Positions 6,097 to 14,643 of a stretch of DNA of 64,000 nucleotides are shown here, piece after piece. The translations under genes and the position numbers were made by a program. Location of the stretch: assembly GCF_009601055.1 (NCBI RefSeq), contig NZ_WITI01000001.1, positions 16,727 to 80,726 of the forward strand, read 5' to 3'. The DNA is from Lactococcus sp. dk101. Lineage in GTDB: Bacteria > Bacillota > Bacilli > Lactobacillales > Streptococcaceae. Each line of letters starts with the position of its first letter. Position 1 is the first letter of the stretch. A model generated the notes under the pieces. That model saw nothing but the letters and a program-made list of their open reading frames with translations. It searched no databases and was not told where the DNA came from.

Positions 6097-7254
6097 ATGC
6101 AAAAGAAAAGAATTTTCTCACTTTTAGCAGTGTCAACATTGTCAATCGGTCTTCTAGCTGGTTGTGGAAATAGCAGTGATTCAACGAAATCATCTAACTC
6201 GGAAACAAAAACAAGCCAAAAATCCGATAGTACAGATGTTTTTGCTGGAGCAACTCAAGGAACGAATAGTTTCTCAGATCTTCAAAAAGGATTTGACAAA
6301 AATGGTGCTTGGCTCAATGCAACTAAAGGAGACATGGAGGCATCAGGCAAAACTTTGACAGTTGATGGCTTATTTATTGGTGATAATACTGTGGCAAGAA
6401 AATTGGCAATCTACAGTCAAGATGACAATCACAAGATCACCTCACGTTATACACTTACTGTTGATAAAATTGATGTTAAGTCGCCTGGATTCTACATTTC
6501 AAACGGAACTGTTAAAGGGGACGTCAATGTTTATGCAGCTGGTTTCCATGGTCAAACGGGAACAGGAGTGGATGGACAAGCAACAATTGATGGGAACTTG
6601 AACTTCGCTAGCCAAGATCTCTTGGACGCCTACAACAAATTACCTGATGCACAAAAAGTTAAAGTGACAGGAAAAGTTTCGGTTGTCAAAGCTGACGTGG
6701 TTTCTGTTGAGTCAGGATCCGTAAAAGTTGCTGATCATGGTAATGTGACCTACCTTTTCAAAGGAAAAGGCACAGACACTCAAACAGGTGCAACAACAGG
6801 AACAGCAGATGCGTCAGTTCTGACATCAGCTTTAGGTAAAAATGGCTCATGGTTTGTTTCAGGCAATAAAGACATCGACGCTTCTGGAAAAGACATCGAA
6901 GTCAATGGAACCTTCCTGAATGAAAAATCCGCAGTACAACGGACATTAGCGTTGATTTCTCAAAATGAATCACATCAAGTAACAAAAGCTTTCACATTAA
7001 CTGTTAAAAATCTGATTGTTAATTCGCCAGCATTTGATCTTGAAGGTGGAAATATTAAAGGGGATGTTTATGTCGGCGAAAATGGTTCGATCATGGCGCG
7101 TGCAATGAAAGACACATCAGGCAAGATACTCCCATCAGAAATTGACGGAAATCTTTATTTTGCAACAGAAAAACAAATGGAAACTTATAAGGCTCTCGCA
7201 GCTGAAAATCAATTTAAAGTAACTGGAGAAGTTGCAGTTAAAACATTCAAATAA
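6097..7254 (+). CDS. Lipoprotein with two homologous repeats
   Basis: 385 residues. A lipoprotein signal peptide ends in LLAGC (Cys23), followed by a Ser/Thr/Lys linker (about 24-55). Two copies of one domain follow (about 68-205 and 246-385). Both have a KNG-W opening, ASGK, a central SQ(D/N) motif, an SPxF block and a GxxKGDV(N/Y)V turn, and each ends in a predicted beta-rich segment. The repeated GDV/GN turns suggest a beta-helix-like fold similar to polymer-forming proteins, but that is a guess. It has its own promoter and is followed by a palindromic terminator. No enzymatic motif is seen. Confidence 0.75.
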   Translation: MQKKRIFSLLAVSTLSIGLLAGCGNSSDSTKSSNSETKTSQKSDSTDVFAGATQGTNSFSDLQKGFDKNGAWLNATKGDMEASGKTLTVDGLFIGDNTVARKLAIYSQDDNHKITSRYTLTVDKIDVKSPGFYISNGTVKGDVNVYAAGFHGQTGTGVDGQATIDGNLNFASQDLLDAYNKLPDAQKVKVTGKVSVVKADVVSVESGSVKVADHGNVTYLFKGKGTDTQTGATTGTADASVLTSALGKNGSWFVSGNKDIDASGKDIEVNGTFLNEKSAVQRTLALISQNESHQVTKAFTLTVKNLIVNSPAFDLEGGNIKGDVYVGENGSIMARAMKDTSGKILPSEIDGNLYFATEKQMETYKALAAENQFKVTGEVAVKTFK

Positions 7255-7311
7255 GTAAAATATGTTGAATAAATAGTACTTTATATTACTTTCATCATAT
7301 TGGTTATTAAC

Positions 7312-7341
7312 AAATGATTCTAAAAATTTTTAGAATCATTT
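7312..7341. terminator. Palindromic terminator after the lipoprotein gene
   Basis: Perfect 30-base palindrome whose half is AAATGATTCTAAAAA, followed by TTTATTTTT. It works on the plus strand and perhaps both. The remaining gap to 7583 holds the DUF5648 promoter and no convincing gene. Confidence 0.75.
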
Positions 7342-7488
7342 TTATTTTTCGAATAAATAACTAATCTGATTTTATGAGCATATTCATCGCAAAATAGGTC
7401 TCTAAAAGTTATCAATATTGATAAAACTCCTTGAAATTTATGAAAAATAATGAAAATAAAAAAACTTTGTGAAAAACCGAGCTTATAC

Positions 7489-7517
7489 TTGACAAACCGT
7501 AATAAATAGCGTACAAC
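7489..7517 (+). promoter_or_regulatory. Promoter of the first DUF5648-type gene
   Basis: TTGACA (7489-7494), 17-base spacer, TACAAC (7512-7517). The block CTTGACAAACCGTAATAAAT and a downstream GAGAAAGTATTAAGC recur in front of the paralogue at 9012, so the duplication included the promoter and leader. Confidence 0.75.
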
Positions 7518-7583
7518 TAAAGATGAGAAAGTATTAAGCTCACATAAGCAAAAACAATAATACTTTGCCTTAAAGGAGAACAC

Positions 7584-8804
7584 ATGAAACTTAAATCTGT
7601 AAAAGCAGGTGTCATCAGTGGTGCAGCTTTAGCAGCCCTCACACTTGGTGGTGTTGTTGTTGCTCACGCAACCATCACTTCTAGTGCTACAGCAGCCACA
7701 ACAACAGACGTTGAAACTGGCCCAACAGCAGCTAAAGTTAATACTGCCAATCTTTTGTTGACAGCACCTAAAACTGTTACTGTTCCTGTTGGAGCAACTC
7801 AAGACCAAGTAAAAGCAGCCATCGGTGCTTTTGCCCAATACGTCAACTCAAAAATGCTTTCATCTGGTGAATACACTCAAGCCCAATTTGATAGCGCAAA
7901 AAATGGTGCAGCAACACTTGAAGCACTTGGTGCAGCCAATCCAAAACATTCAACTGACATCATCACTGTAAGTGCTGTTGATACTTCTAAAGCTGGTACA
8001 ACAGTTGCTACTGTAACTGCTGCAGGAGCTAGCACAAGTACACCTGACGCTACAGTTCCTGTTACAGTTGTAGTCGGTACTGCATCTACCCCACTTTATA
8101 GTCTTGCCAAAGGAAACGACCATTTCTTAACAACAGACCTCAACCGTGCATTTGCCCTCCAAGCAGAAGGTTACAATTCACTTAAAGTTGTTGCCTAAGT
8201 TCCAACAACAGGAACAGTTGTAAGCAACTGGTATAGTGCTTCTTTGAAGAAACACGTTTTCACTACTGAAACAACACCAGCTTACATCGCTCACTTGAAA
8301 GCATTAGGTTATGCTCAACTTCCAAGTACAGTTCACTCAGCAAATGCTACTGATGCTGGAGCCGTTCCTGTATCTGTATCATTCAACAGCTTGGCAAACC
8401 ACTTCTACACAGCTTATACCCTTCCTGCAGGCTACGGCAATGCAAGAACTGCATTCTACGCAGCAACTAAAGAAGAAGTAACTGGTGTTCCTTCAACTGA
8501 CACAATGGTTGCAGAAGCGAATGCAGCAATCAAGGCATATCTTGCTACAAATCCAGTTCTTAAAGATGGACAGAACCTCTATCCACTTACATTCCTCCCA
8601 ACAAGCCCTGTTCAATCTGTTACTTATGATGCAACAACAGGTAAAGCTGTCGTAACTGTTGCTGTTAAGGCTTCAGAAACAAAAGCTTTAGCTTTAGGTA
8701 TCTCACAATCAAGCATCAATGCAGCAATCCAAATGGCTGAAAATGCAGGAACAGCTTCATTGCTCGGATCAGGTGTCAAATCAGTTTCATACGTTCTTGT
8801 TTAA
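7584..8804 (+). pseudogene. Secreted DUF5648-type protein, interrupted by a stop codon
   Basis: One frame of 407 codons with a TAA at 8196-8198. The intact paralogue has TAT (Tyr) at the matching place. The first part (204 residues) has a signal peptide ending near VAHA and a unique region (about 30-165) missing from the paralogue; the DUF5648-like domain begins near PLYSLAKGNDHF and is cut. The rest (to 8804) stays open in the same frame. The 313-base block 8165-8477 matches 9321-9633 except for this one base. A ribosome site (AAAGGAG) and a strong promoter remain. It may be a recent null allele, a sequencing error or a readthrough case. Confidence 0.8.
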
Positions 8805-8822
8805 TCAACTATAAAAAGAAAT

Positions 8823-8857
8823 AAAAAAATCTTGCTCAAAAGGACAAGATTTTTTTA
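8823..8857 (+). terminator. Terminator
   Basis: AAATCTTG/CAAGATTT hairpin with long A and T flanks, directly after the interrupted gene. The rest of the gap to 9108 contains degenerate A-rich sequence and the paralogue's promoter. Confidence 0.8.
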
Positions 8858-9011
8858 TTTTATGTATGTAGGAGCTGTTGATGAAATTTCCACTTCAAGC
8901 CAACAAACGAAGAGCTGGAGTTTAAAGGTTCAAAGAATTTAATTTAATGATATTTATGAAATACAAAAAATACAAAAAAGCAAAAAAAACAGCAAAAAAC
9001 GGTTTTTTTAC

Positions 9012-9040
9012 TTGACAAACCGTAATAAATAGAGTACAAA
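9012..9040 (+). promoter_or_regulatory. Promoter of the second DUF5648-type gene
   Basis: TTGACA (9012-9017), 17-base spacer, TACAAA (9035-9040), nearly the same sequence as the promoter at 7489. Confidence 0.75.
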
Positions 9041-9108
9041 TATATAGAGAAAGTATTAAGCGATCTTTAAGCTAAAATAAAAAATACTTTCCATCAAAGG
9101 AGAAACAC

Positions 9109-9951
9109 ATGAAACTCAAATCTGTAAAAGCAGGTGTTCTTGGTGGTGCTGCAGTTGCAGCCCTTACACTTGGCGGTGTTGTCTTTGCTAGTGCAGCTAC
9201 AACAACAGCGACTACAACAGCTACAACAACTACAGTAGCTTCTACACCACTTTATAGCCTTGCCAAAGGAAACGACCATTTCTTGACAACAGACCTTAAT
9301 CGTGCATTTGTACTTCAATCAGAAGGTTACAATTCACTTAAAGTTGTTGCCTATGTTCCAACAACAGGAACAGTTGTAAGCAACTGGTATAGTGCTTCTT
9401 TGAAGAAACACGTTTTCACTACTGAAACAACACCAGCTTACATCGCTCACTTGAAAGCATTAGGTTATGCTCAACTTCCAAGTACAGTTCACTCAGCAAA
9501 TGCTACTGATGCTGGAGCCGTTCCTGTATCTGTATCATTCAACAGCTTGGCAAACCACTTCTACACAGCTTATACCCTTCCTGCAGGCTACGGCAATGCA
9601 AGAACTGCATTCTACGCAGCAACTAAAGAAGAATCAACTGGTATTCCTTCAACTGACACAATGGTTGCAGAAGCTAACTCAGCTATCCAAAGCTACATCG
9701 CTTCAGGTGCAGCAACTGCTGATGGTTCATACACAAACTTCCTCGGTGTAAGCCCAGTTAAATCAGCTACTTATGATGCAACAACAGGTGCTGTCGTTGT
9801 TACTGTTGCTGTTAAAGATTTGGAAACAAAAGCTTTAGCAATGGGATACACACAAGCAGAAATTAATGCACAAATCCAAATGGCTGAAAACGCTGGTACA
9901 GCTTCATTGCTCGGATCAGGTGTTAAATCAGTATCATACGTTCTTATTTAA
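9109..9951 (+). CDS. Secreted DUF5648-type protein (intact paralogue)
   Basis: 280 residues. The signal peptide (MKLKSVKAGV... to about residue 30, Ala-rich) is almost identical to the first copy's. A short Thr-rich linker is followed by a DUF5648-like domain (about 46-185), recognisable by PLYSLAKGNDHFLTTD, repeated aromatic positions (WYS, FTT, HFYTAY) and an FYAATKEE end, then a distinct C-terminal part (about 190-280). The family occurs in secreted cell-surface or lytic proteins of Gram-positives with unknown exact role. It lacks an LPXTG anchor, so it is probably released. Strong promoter and AAAGGAG site imply high expression. Confidence 0.75.
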   Translation: MKLKSVKAGVLGGAAVAALTLGGVVFASAATTTATTTATTTTVASTPLYSLAKGNDHFLTTDLNRAFVLQSEGYNSLKVVAYVPTTGTVVSNWYSASLKKHVFTTETTPAYIAHLKALGYAQLPSTVHSANATDAGAVPVSVSFNSLANHFYTAYTLPAGYGNARTAFYAATKEESTGIPSTDTMVAEANSAIQSYIASGAATADGSYTNFLGVSPVKSATYDATTGAVVVTVAVKDLETKALAMGYTQAEINAQIQMAENAGTASLLGSGVKSVSYVLI

Positions 9952-9984
9952 TCTTAAATAAAAACAGAACATTTAAAAATAGGG

Positions 9985-10020
9985 AGGTCTTGTTCAGTGA
10001 TGTCAAGACCTTTCATTCAT
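9985..10020 (+). terminator. Probable terminator
   Basis: AGGTCTTG/CAAGACCT hairpin (9985-9992, 10004-10011) with a T-rich but interrupted tail, between the DUF5648-type gene and the next coding region. Confidence 0.5.
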
Positions 10021-10040
10021 TTTGAGAAAGGAACATTGAT

Positions 10041-10727
10041 TTGACTCAGATTATACTCATCATTGGAATAGCCCTTTTGATTTTGGCATGTTTTATGCTT
10101 GCGATTGGATTATATCGATTGATTCAAAAGCGGAAGCTTAGAAAGAAAAGTAGATTCTTTTTTATCAGTGGAGTTCTCCTTTATTTCTTAGGCTTTCTGC
10201 TTATTTTCCTCCAACCTTCTTCTGCTCAAAAAAGTACGGTAAACGCTTCTGGAGCAGGTCAAAGTCAAGCGAAAACAACAGCAAGTCAGTCATCTAACAA
10301 AAGTACGACAAATCATTCTTCTGAGGCGACCTCAAATCAATCAACACAAAATGGTTCTGCTTCAGCATCAAAAGGAAGTTCACAAGCAACGACTTCTGGT
10401 GCTACAAATTCGGGAAATAGTACATCAGCTACTTCAACAACAAGTGGCAACGCGACTCAATCAGCAGCGTCAAATACGAGTGATCATACGGCTTTTTATA
10501 GTGCCATGAGTGCTCAAGTTTCTGCCGTCAATTCAATGGCGGGAAAAAACGTGATTGAATTCATTTCCGCAGGTTCGACTTATCCAAGTCTCGTAGTGAC
10601 ATTGAACCCAGCTGTTGTCAGTGCTGCCAATGCCTCACAGTATGCAAAAGCGCAAGCTTACGGCACCAGTTATTTGATGAGCGTCGCCAAAAGCTATGGG
10701 GTTAGCCCTTCTATTTCTTATCGGTAA
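10041..10727 (+). CDS. Membrane protein with Ser/Thr-rich linker, unknown function
   Basis: 228 residues. The start is TTG at 10041, eight bases after AAAGGA; there is no ATG at a sensible place. Two hydrophobic helices (about 3-24 and 40-60) with a basic loop between give an in-out-in or hairpin anchor. A Ser/Thr/Asn/Gln linker (about 65-150) is followed by a compact C-terminal domain (about 152-228) with no family I recognise. It sits 26 bases before the degenerate LCP gene and probably shares its transcript, suggesting a joint cell-envelope role. Confidence 0.7.
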   Translation: MTQIILIIGIALLILACFMLAIGLYRLIQKRKLRKKSRFFFISGVLLYFLGFLLIFLQPSSAQKSTVNASGAGQSQAKTTASQSSNKSTTNHSSEATSNQSTQNGSASASKGSSQATTSGATNSGNSTSATSTTSGNATQSAASNTSDHTAFYSAMSAQVSAVNSMAGKNVIEFISAGSTYPSLVVTLNPAVVSAANASQYAKAQAYGTSYLMSVAKSYGVSPSISYR

Positions 10728-10753
10728 ACTTATATTTTTAAAGGAAGCCAAAA

Positions 10754-11650
10754 ATGAACAAAAAACATCACCATCATCACCATCGTGCAAGAAAATGGTT
10801 TATTTTTAAAATCGTTCTAGGCGTTGTAGCCTTTTTACTGATTACGATTGCGGGAATTGCTTATGGGATTTATCGAAATGTCGAAAATTCATATCAAAAT
10901 TCTTATGTTGCCAGTACGCAAGGTACGCCAACTGTGAACATTTCAAATCTGCATGCCATGTCGATTTTGATTTTGGAAACAGGAGATGCTTCGACAAATG
11001 CGAATTGTTATGCCTCTGTTTTAGCTGTCATGAATAAGGACACCAAGCAGATGGCGCTTGTAAGCATTCCAGTTGATACCCAACTTTCAAATCAAACGAC
11101 AATCAATCAAAGCTTTGTTAAAAATGGTGAAGCTGGCGCTCAGAATTTGGTTCAAAATTTATTTGGACTTCAAGTGACCAAATATGTCCAAGTTGATGTA
11201 ACAAAAATCGGAAATTTGGTGACAGCAGTAGGCGGAATTACGGTTGAAAACTCGGCTGCATTTACGTCGGGAACTTATCAGTTTGCTCAAGGGCAAGCAA
11301 CCTTAAACTCAGCCGCCCAAACACAAGCCTTTCTTCAAGCAGGGCAAGGTGAGACGAGTGAACGTGTGATGAAAGTTTCGCTGGCTGTTTATCAAAAAAT
11401 TAAAGCCAATACCTCTGTAAAATCACTGGCTAATTTGTCTTATTATCAAAATATCATGAATGCTTTCAGCAGCGCGATTCACACCAATATCGCCTTTGAT
11501 GAATTTCAAGATATTGCGCTTAATTACAATAAAGCATTGGTTAATTCAAAGAAGCTCAGTCTCAATACGACAACCAAAAATTCTGTCAAAACGATTGTTC
11601 CAACTGATTTGACGACAGTAAAAACAAGTTTGGCACAAATGTTGAAATAA
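10754..11650 (+). CDS. Degenerate LytR-CpsA-Psr (LCP) family protein with natural His run
   Basis: 298 residues: cytoplasmic basic head with six consecutive His (5-10), one membrane helix (about 16-40) and an external LCP-like domain. The fold markers are present (SILIL, VLAVMNKDTK, SIPVDTQLS, VGGITVEN), but the residues that bind the lipid pyrophosphate in active LCP ligases are replaced: the usual RDT motif reads VDT, and the early Asp/Arg cluster and late Arg-rich helix are gone. It may be a non-catalytic partner. Compare the canonical LCP gene at 62136. It lies directly before the polysaccharide locus, which LCP enzymes would attach to the wall. Confidence 0.7.
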   Translation: MNKKHHHHHHRARKWFIFKIVLGVVAFLLITIAGIAYGIYRNVENSYQNSYVASTQGTPTVNISNLHAMSILILETGDASTNANCYASVLAVMNKDTKQMALVSIPVDTQLSNQTTINQSFVKNGEAGAQNLVQNLFGLQVTKYVQVDVTKIGNLVTAVGGITVENSAAFTSGTYQFAQGQATLNSAAQTQAFLQAGQGETSERVMKVSLAVYQKIKANTSVKSLANLSYYQNIMNAFSSAIHTNIAFDEFQDIALNYNKALVNSKKLSLNTTTKNSVKTIVPTDLTTVKTSLAQMLK

Positions 11651-11657
11651 CTTAAAG

Positions 11658-11686
11658 TACGAGGGACTTCCTCGTATTTTTATTTT
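11658..11686 (+). terminator. Terminator after the LCP-like gene
   Basis: TACGAGG/CCTCGTA hairpin followed by TTTTTATTTT. It separates the LCP unit from the glycosyltransferase operon. Confidence 0.8.
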
Positions 11687-11726
11687 GTCTTTTATTAGTT
11701 CAGAGTCATTTTGTACTCTTAAGATG

Positions 11727-11735
11727 TGTTATAAT
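11727..11735 (+). promoter_or_regulatory. Extended -10 promoter of the glycosyltransferase operon
   Basis: TGT followed by TATAAT (11730-11735) gives an extended -10 element. There is no good -35 at 17 bases. The leader to the ATG at 11766 is about 24 bases. Confidence 0.5.
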
Positions 11736-11765
11736 TATTGTATTATAAAGAATAGGAAATGAAGA

Positions 11766-12719
11766 ATGTCAAAAACAGCAATATTAGTTGCGACTTATAA
11801 CGGAAGAAAAGTGATTGAGCCACAACTAAATTCGTTTAGAAATCAAGAATTACAAGCGGATTATGTGATTTTTAGAGATGATTTATCAACTGATGGGACA
11901 GTGGATTACATTAAAGCTTATATTGAAAAATATGATGTGAAAGGTTGGACTGTCCTTTCAAACAAGAAGAACTTGGGTTGGCGGAATAATTTTCGTGAAT
12001 TATTGGTTGACGGTTTGAAAACAGATGCCGACTATTTCTTTTATTCTGACCAAGATAACATTTGGTTTTCAGACAAAGATAGAAAGCAAGTGGAAATTTT
12101 GGATTGCCACCCTGAAATCGAATTGCTGAGTACAGATATTGAAGTCAAGAAAGTTTCTGAAGATGTGGACGATTTGCCAAACTGGTTCTCTATTTTTCAA
12201 TTTGAAGATAAAGAAAAGCAACTTTCGAAATATCCTGAACGGATTTTTTACAGCTCTTATCGTGTGGGGTGGGTTGATGTCATGCGTCGTGGCTTTGTCA
12301 GTGATATGCTGGAGTACTGGAAGGCAGATTATAATATCACACACGATGTTTTAAATTCTGTTCTTGCCAGTCTTTTAGGTACGGGATATAATCTTAATGA
12401 AGTTTTGGGAACGCACTTGCTTCACGGGCATAATGCCACAGGAAAACGATTGTTGACCGCTAAATCGCCAAAATCTGCGCATCTTGAAGAACTTTACAAG
12501 CTGGTTGGATTTTACGATGTCCTCTATCATGTTTTGAAAAAACGAGGACTGCCTCGTGCGGACGAAATGAAATCCTATTATGATTTTTATGTGAAACGTC
12601 ATCGACTGGCTCAGGAAAATAAGACCTTTGCTGTCTTTGCTCAAATTTTGACAGACTGGAAATATTATCCTGCGATGAGCGGTCGTGTGCGTGATGTCAT
12701 TTTTGCATTTAAGCGCTAA
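11766..12719 (+). CDS. Family 2 glycosyltransferase, rhamnosyltransferase-like
   Basis: 317 residues. N-terminal GT-A domain with the nucleotide-binding start AILVATYNGRK (5-15), FRDDLSTDG (36-44) and the metal-binding YSDQDNIW (93-100), closest in style to rhamnosyl- or galactosyltransferases of streptococcal wall polysaccharides. No membrane helix is seen, so it should work on the inner face on a lipid-linked acceptor. First gene of a five- or six-gene rightward run with short gaps. Sugar and linkage cannot be told from sequence. Confidence 0.8.
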   Translation: MSKTAILVATYNGRKVIEPQLNSFRNQELQADYVIFRDDLSTDGTVDYIKAYIEKYDVKGWTVLSNKKNLGWRNNFRELLVDGLKTDADYFFYSDQDNIWFSDKDRKQVEILDCHPEIELLSTDIEVKKVSEDVDDLPNWFSIFQFEDKEKQLSKYPERIFYSSYRVGWVDVMRRGFVSDMLEYWKADYNITHDVLNSVLASLLGTGYNLNEVLGTHLLHGHNATGKRLLTAKSPKSAHLEELYKLVGFYDVLYHVLKKRGLPRADEMKSYYDFYVKRHRLAQENKTFAVFAQILTDWKYYPAMSGRVRDVIFAFKR

Positions 12720-12730
12720 AAAGGAGAAAA

Positions 12731-13615
12731 ATGCACGCTTATTTAATATTAGCTCATAAGCAAGATTCAACGCTGAAAAATTTAATTTCTGTCATTGATG
12801 ACGAGCGAAACGAAATTTTTGTTCATTTAGATAAAAAATCAGGACCAATCCAGCAGGAAATATTCCAGACGCAAAAAAGCAAACTTCATTTTGTTCCACG
12901 CATAAGGATTGCTTGGGGCGGTTATAGCCTCATTAAAGCAGAGTTGTCAGTGCTGACAGCTGCTGTCAATACAGGAAAATATGACTATTATCATCTTTTG
13001 TCGGGCGAAGATTTGCCCTTGAAGACGCAAAATGAAATCCATGCTTTTTTCGAAGAAAATGCAGGTCAAGAATTTGTCTCTTTCAACGAAACATTTACTT
13101 TTGATTATCGGGTCAACTATTATTATCCATTTCAAAAAAAATTGCGTCGAGGAGAGCTTGGGCGGCGGTTAAATGGACTTTGTCAGGAAGTTCAAAAATT
13201 GTTGAAAATCAAGCGAAATTCAAAGATTGATTTCTATAGTGGTTCAAATTGGTTCAGTATTACGGACGATTTCGCAAGAGCGCTTGTCAGTGCTGACAAA
13301 TGGATAAAAAAAGTGTTCAACTTTGGTTTTTGTGTTGATGAACTATTTGTGCAGACCTTCATGATGACCACAGATTATCATGAACGGCGTTATCATTCGC
13401 CTTATCAACGTGAATTGATTGCTCCTTTTTTTACCAAAAATGAGGAAGATTGTGCCCGTTTAATAGACTGGAATAGGGGAGACCCTTACACTTTTACATC
13501 AGAAAATCTTGATGAATTGCAAAAGACACCCTTGATTTTTGCACGGAAATTTGATGAAAAAGTGGATTCAGAAGTGATTGAAAAAATTGTTCAGCGAGTA
13601 AAAAATGAAAAATAA
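12731..13615 (+). CDS. GT14-type glycosyltransferase (core-2/I-branching family)
   Basis: 294 residues. The opening MHAYLILAHKQ, the FVHLDKKS block, IAWGGYSLIKAE (about 59-70) and YHLLSGEDLPL (about 87-97) are the signatures of the family 14 fold, in which bacterial members add N-acetylglucosamine, xylose or similar branches. It does not need a DxD metal site. It overlaps the next gene by 11 bases. Two copies of the TGTCAG-NN-CTGACA palindrome lie inside it at 12945 and 13285. Confidence 0.8.
   Translation: MHAYLILAHKQDSTLKNLISVIDDERNEIFVHLDKKSGPIQQEIFQTQKSKLHFVPRIRIAWGGYSLIKAELSVLTAAVNTGKYDYYHLLSGEDLPLKTQNEIHAFFEENAGQEFVSFNETFTFDYRVNYYYPFQKKLRRGELGRRLNGLCQEVQKLLKIKRNSKIDFYSGSNWFSITDDFARALVSADKWIKKVFNFGFCVDELFVQTFMMTTDYHERRYHSPYQRELIAPFFTKNEEDCARLIDWNRGDPYTFTSENLDELQKTPLIFARKFDEKVDSEVIEKIVQRVKNEK
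12945..12958. repeat. Dispersed palindrome inside the GT14 gene
   Basis: Exact TGTCAGTGCTGACA in a coding region (reads L-S-V-L-T). A second exact copy is at 13285-13298 in the same gene, in another frame (V-S-A-D). Confidence 0.85.
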
Positions 13616-14639
13616 TGAAAATCTTTATAGTATTGTGGTTCCGATTTACAATGCAGAAAAATATTTGGAAGACTGTTTAGAATCAATTGTTCAACAGACT
13701 TATGTAAACTGGGAATTGATTTTAGTTAATGATGGATCTGTTGATCAGAGCAAGGCCATTTGTGAGCGATTTAAGGAACGTTTTCCTGATTCAATAAAAT
13801 ATATCGAGCAAGAAAACAAAGGACTTCTACAGGCTAGAAGAGTGGGCCTGAGTCAAGTGTCTGGTGACTATATCATGGCTTGTGATGCAGATGACAAATT
13901 AGCTCTTTTTGCACTTGAAAATATAGAGGACTTACTGCAAAAAAGTCAGTCCGATTTTTTATTCTTTAATTTTTCTGTTGAAGAAAACATGGCAAAAGCT
14001 GCACTCGGAGATTATTTTGTCAATGGTCAAATTTTTGAAGCGGACGAAAAGAAAAAACTTTACGAAGTAATTTGTTGTAAGGTGGATTTCAATCCGATTT
14101 GTAATAAGGTCGTAAAAAAAGAACGGATTGATTTTGAGACAGATTATTCTATCTATAATCGAGAAGTTCAAATGGGCGAAGACCTTTTTCAAGTTTTGCC
14201 ATTACTGACAAAAGCGAAAAAAGCTGTCTTTTTAGACGAAAATCTATATTATTATCGGATTACTCGGAATTCGATGACTAAAAATCGTGTTGACTTTAAC
14301 GACTATCTTTCAGTCAAACGTGTCCTTGAGCGACTGGATACTTATATTGATTTGTGGGGACTTGAAAATCCCGAGTTTTATAAAACACAAAAAGCCGTTC
14401 TCTATATCAAAGAACGACTTGGAGCCATTTCACGTGGTGATTTTAAAAATGACAAGCAGGAATTAACCGCATTTCTGACATCACTCTCTGAAGATGATTT
14501 ATTTCAAAAGGTTATGAAAAATAGGCGATTGGTCAAGCTTTCAGCAACAGATAAATTTATATTTCGGATGATTGAACAGAAAAAAATAAAATTCCTCTTA
14601 AAATGCTATGCGCTAAATCAAAAATTAGTGATGAGATAA
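13605..14639 (+). CDS. Family 2 glycosyltransferase
   Basis: 344 residues. GT-A signature YSIVVPIYNAEKYLEDCLES (8-27), VNDGSVDQS (about 41-49) and a DADD metal site (about 93-96). The C-terminal 150 residues are charged and helical, as in capsule and teichoic-acid glycosyltransferases. The start lies within the end of the previous gene. Donor and acceptor unknown. Confidence 0.8.
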   Translation: MKNNENLYSIVVPIYNAEKYLEDCLESIVQQTYVNWELILVNDGSVDQSKAICERFKERFPDSIKYIEQENKGLLQARRVGLSQVSGDYIMACDADDKLALFALENIEDLLQKSQSDFLFFNFSVEENMAKAALGDYFVNGQIFEADEKKKLYEVICCKVDFNPICNKVVKKERIDFETDYSIYNREVQMGEDLFQVLPLLTKAKKAVFLDENLYYYRITRNSMTKNRVDFNDYLSVKRVLERLDTYIDLWGLENPEFYKTQKAVLYIKERLGAISRGDFKNDKQELTAFLTSLSEDDLFQKVMKNRRLVKLSATDKFIFRMIEQKKIKFLLKCYALNQKLVMR

Positions 14640-14643
14640 ACAG

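Noticed and set aside
7320..7583. Minus-strand frame of 87 codons upstream of the DUF5648-type gene
   Set aside because: It covers a terminator palindrome and the promoter of the plus-strand gene, is Phe/Tyr/Cys-rich as expected for the reverse of A-rich DNA, and has no ribosome site.
12945..12958. Reading the TGTCAG-NN-CTGACA motif as a transcription-factor site
   Set aside because: Most copies are deep inside genes or in terminators and not at promoters, so a classical operator does not explain them.
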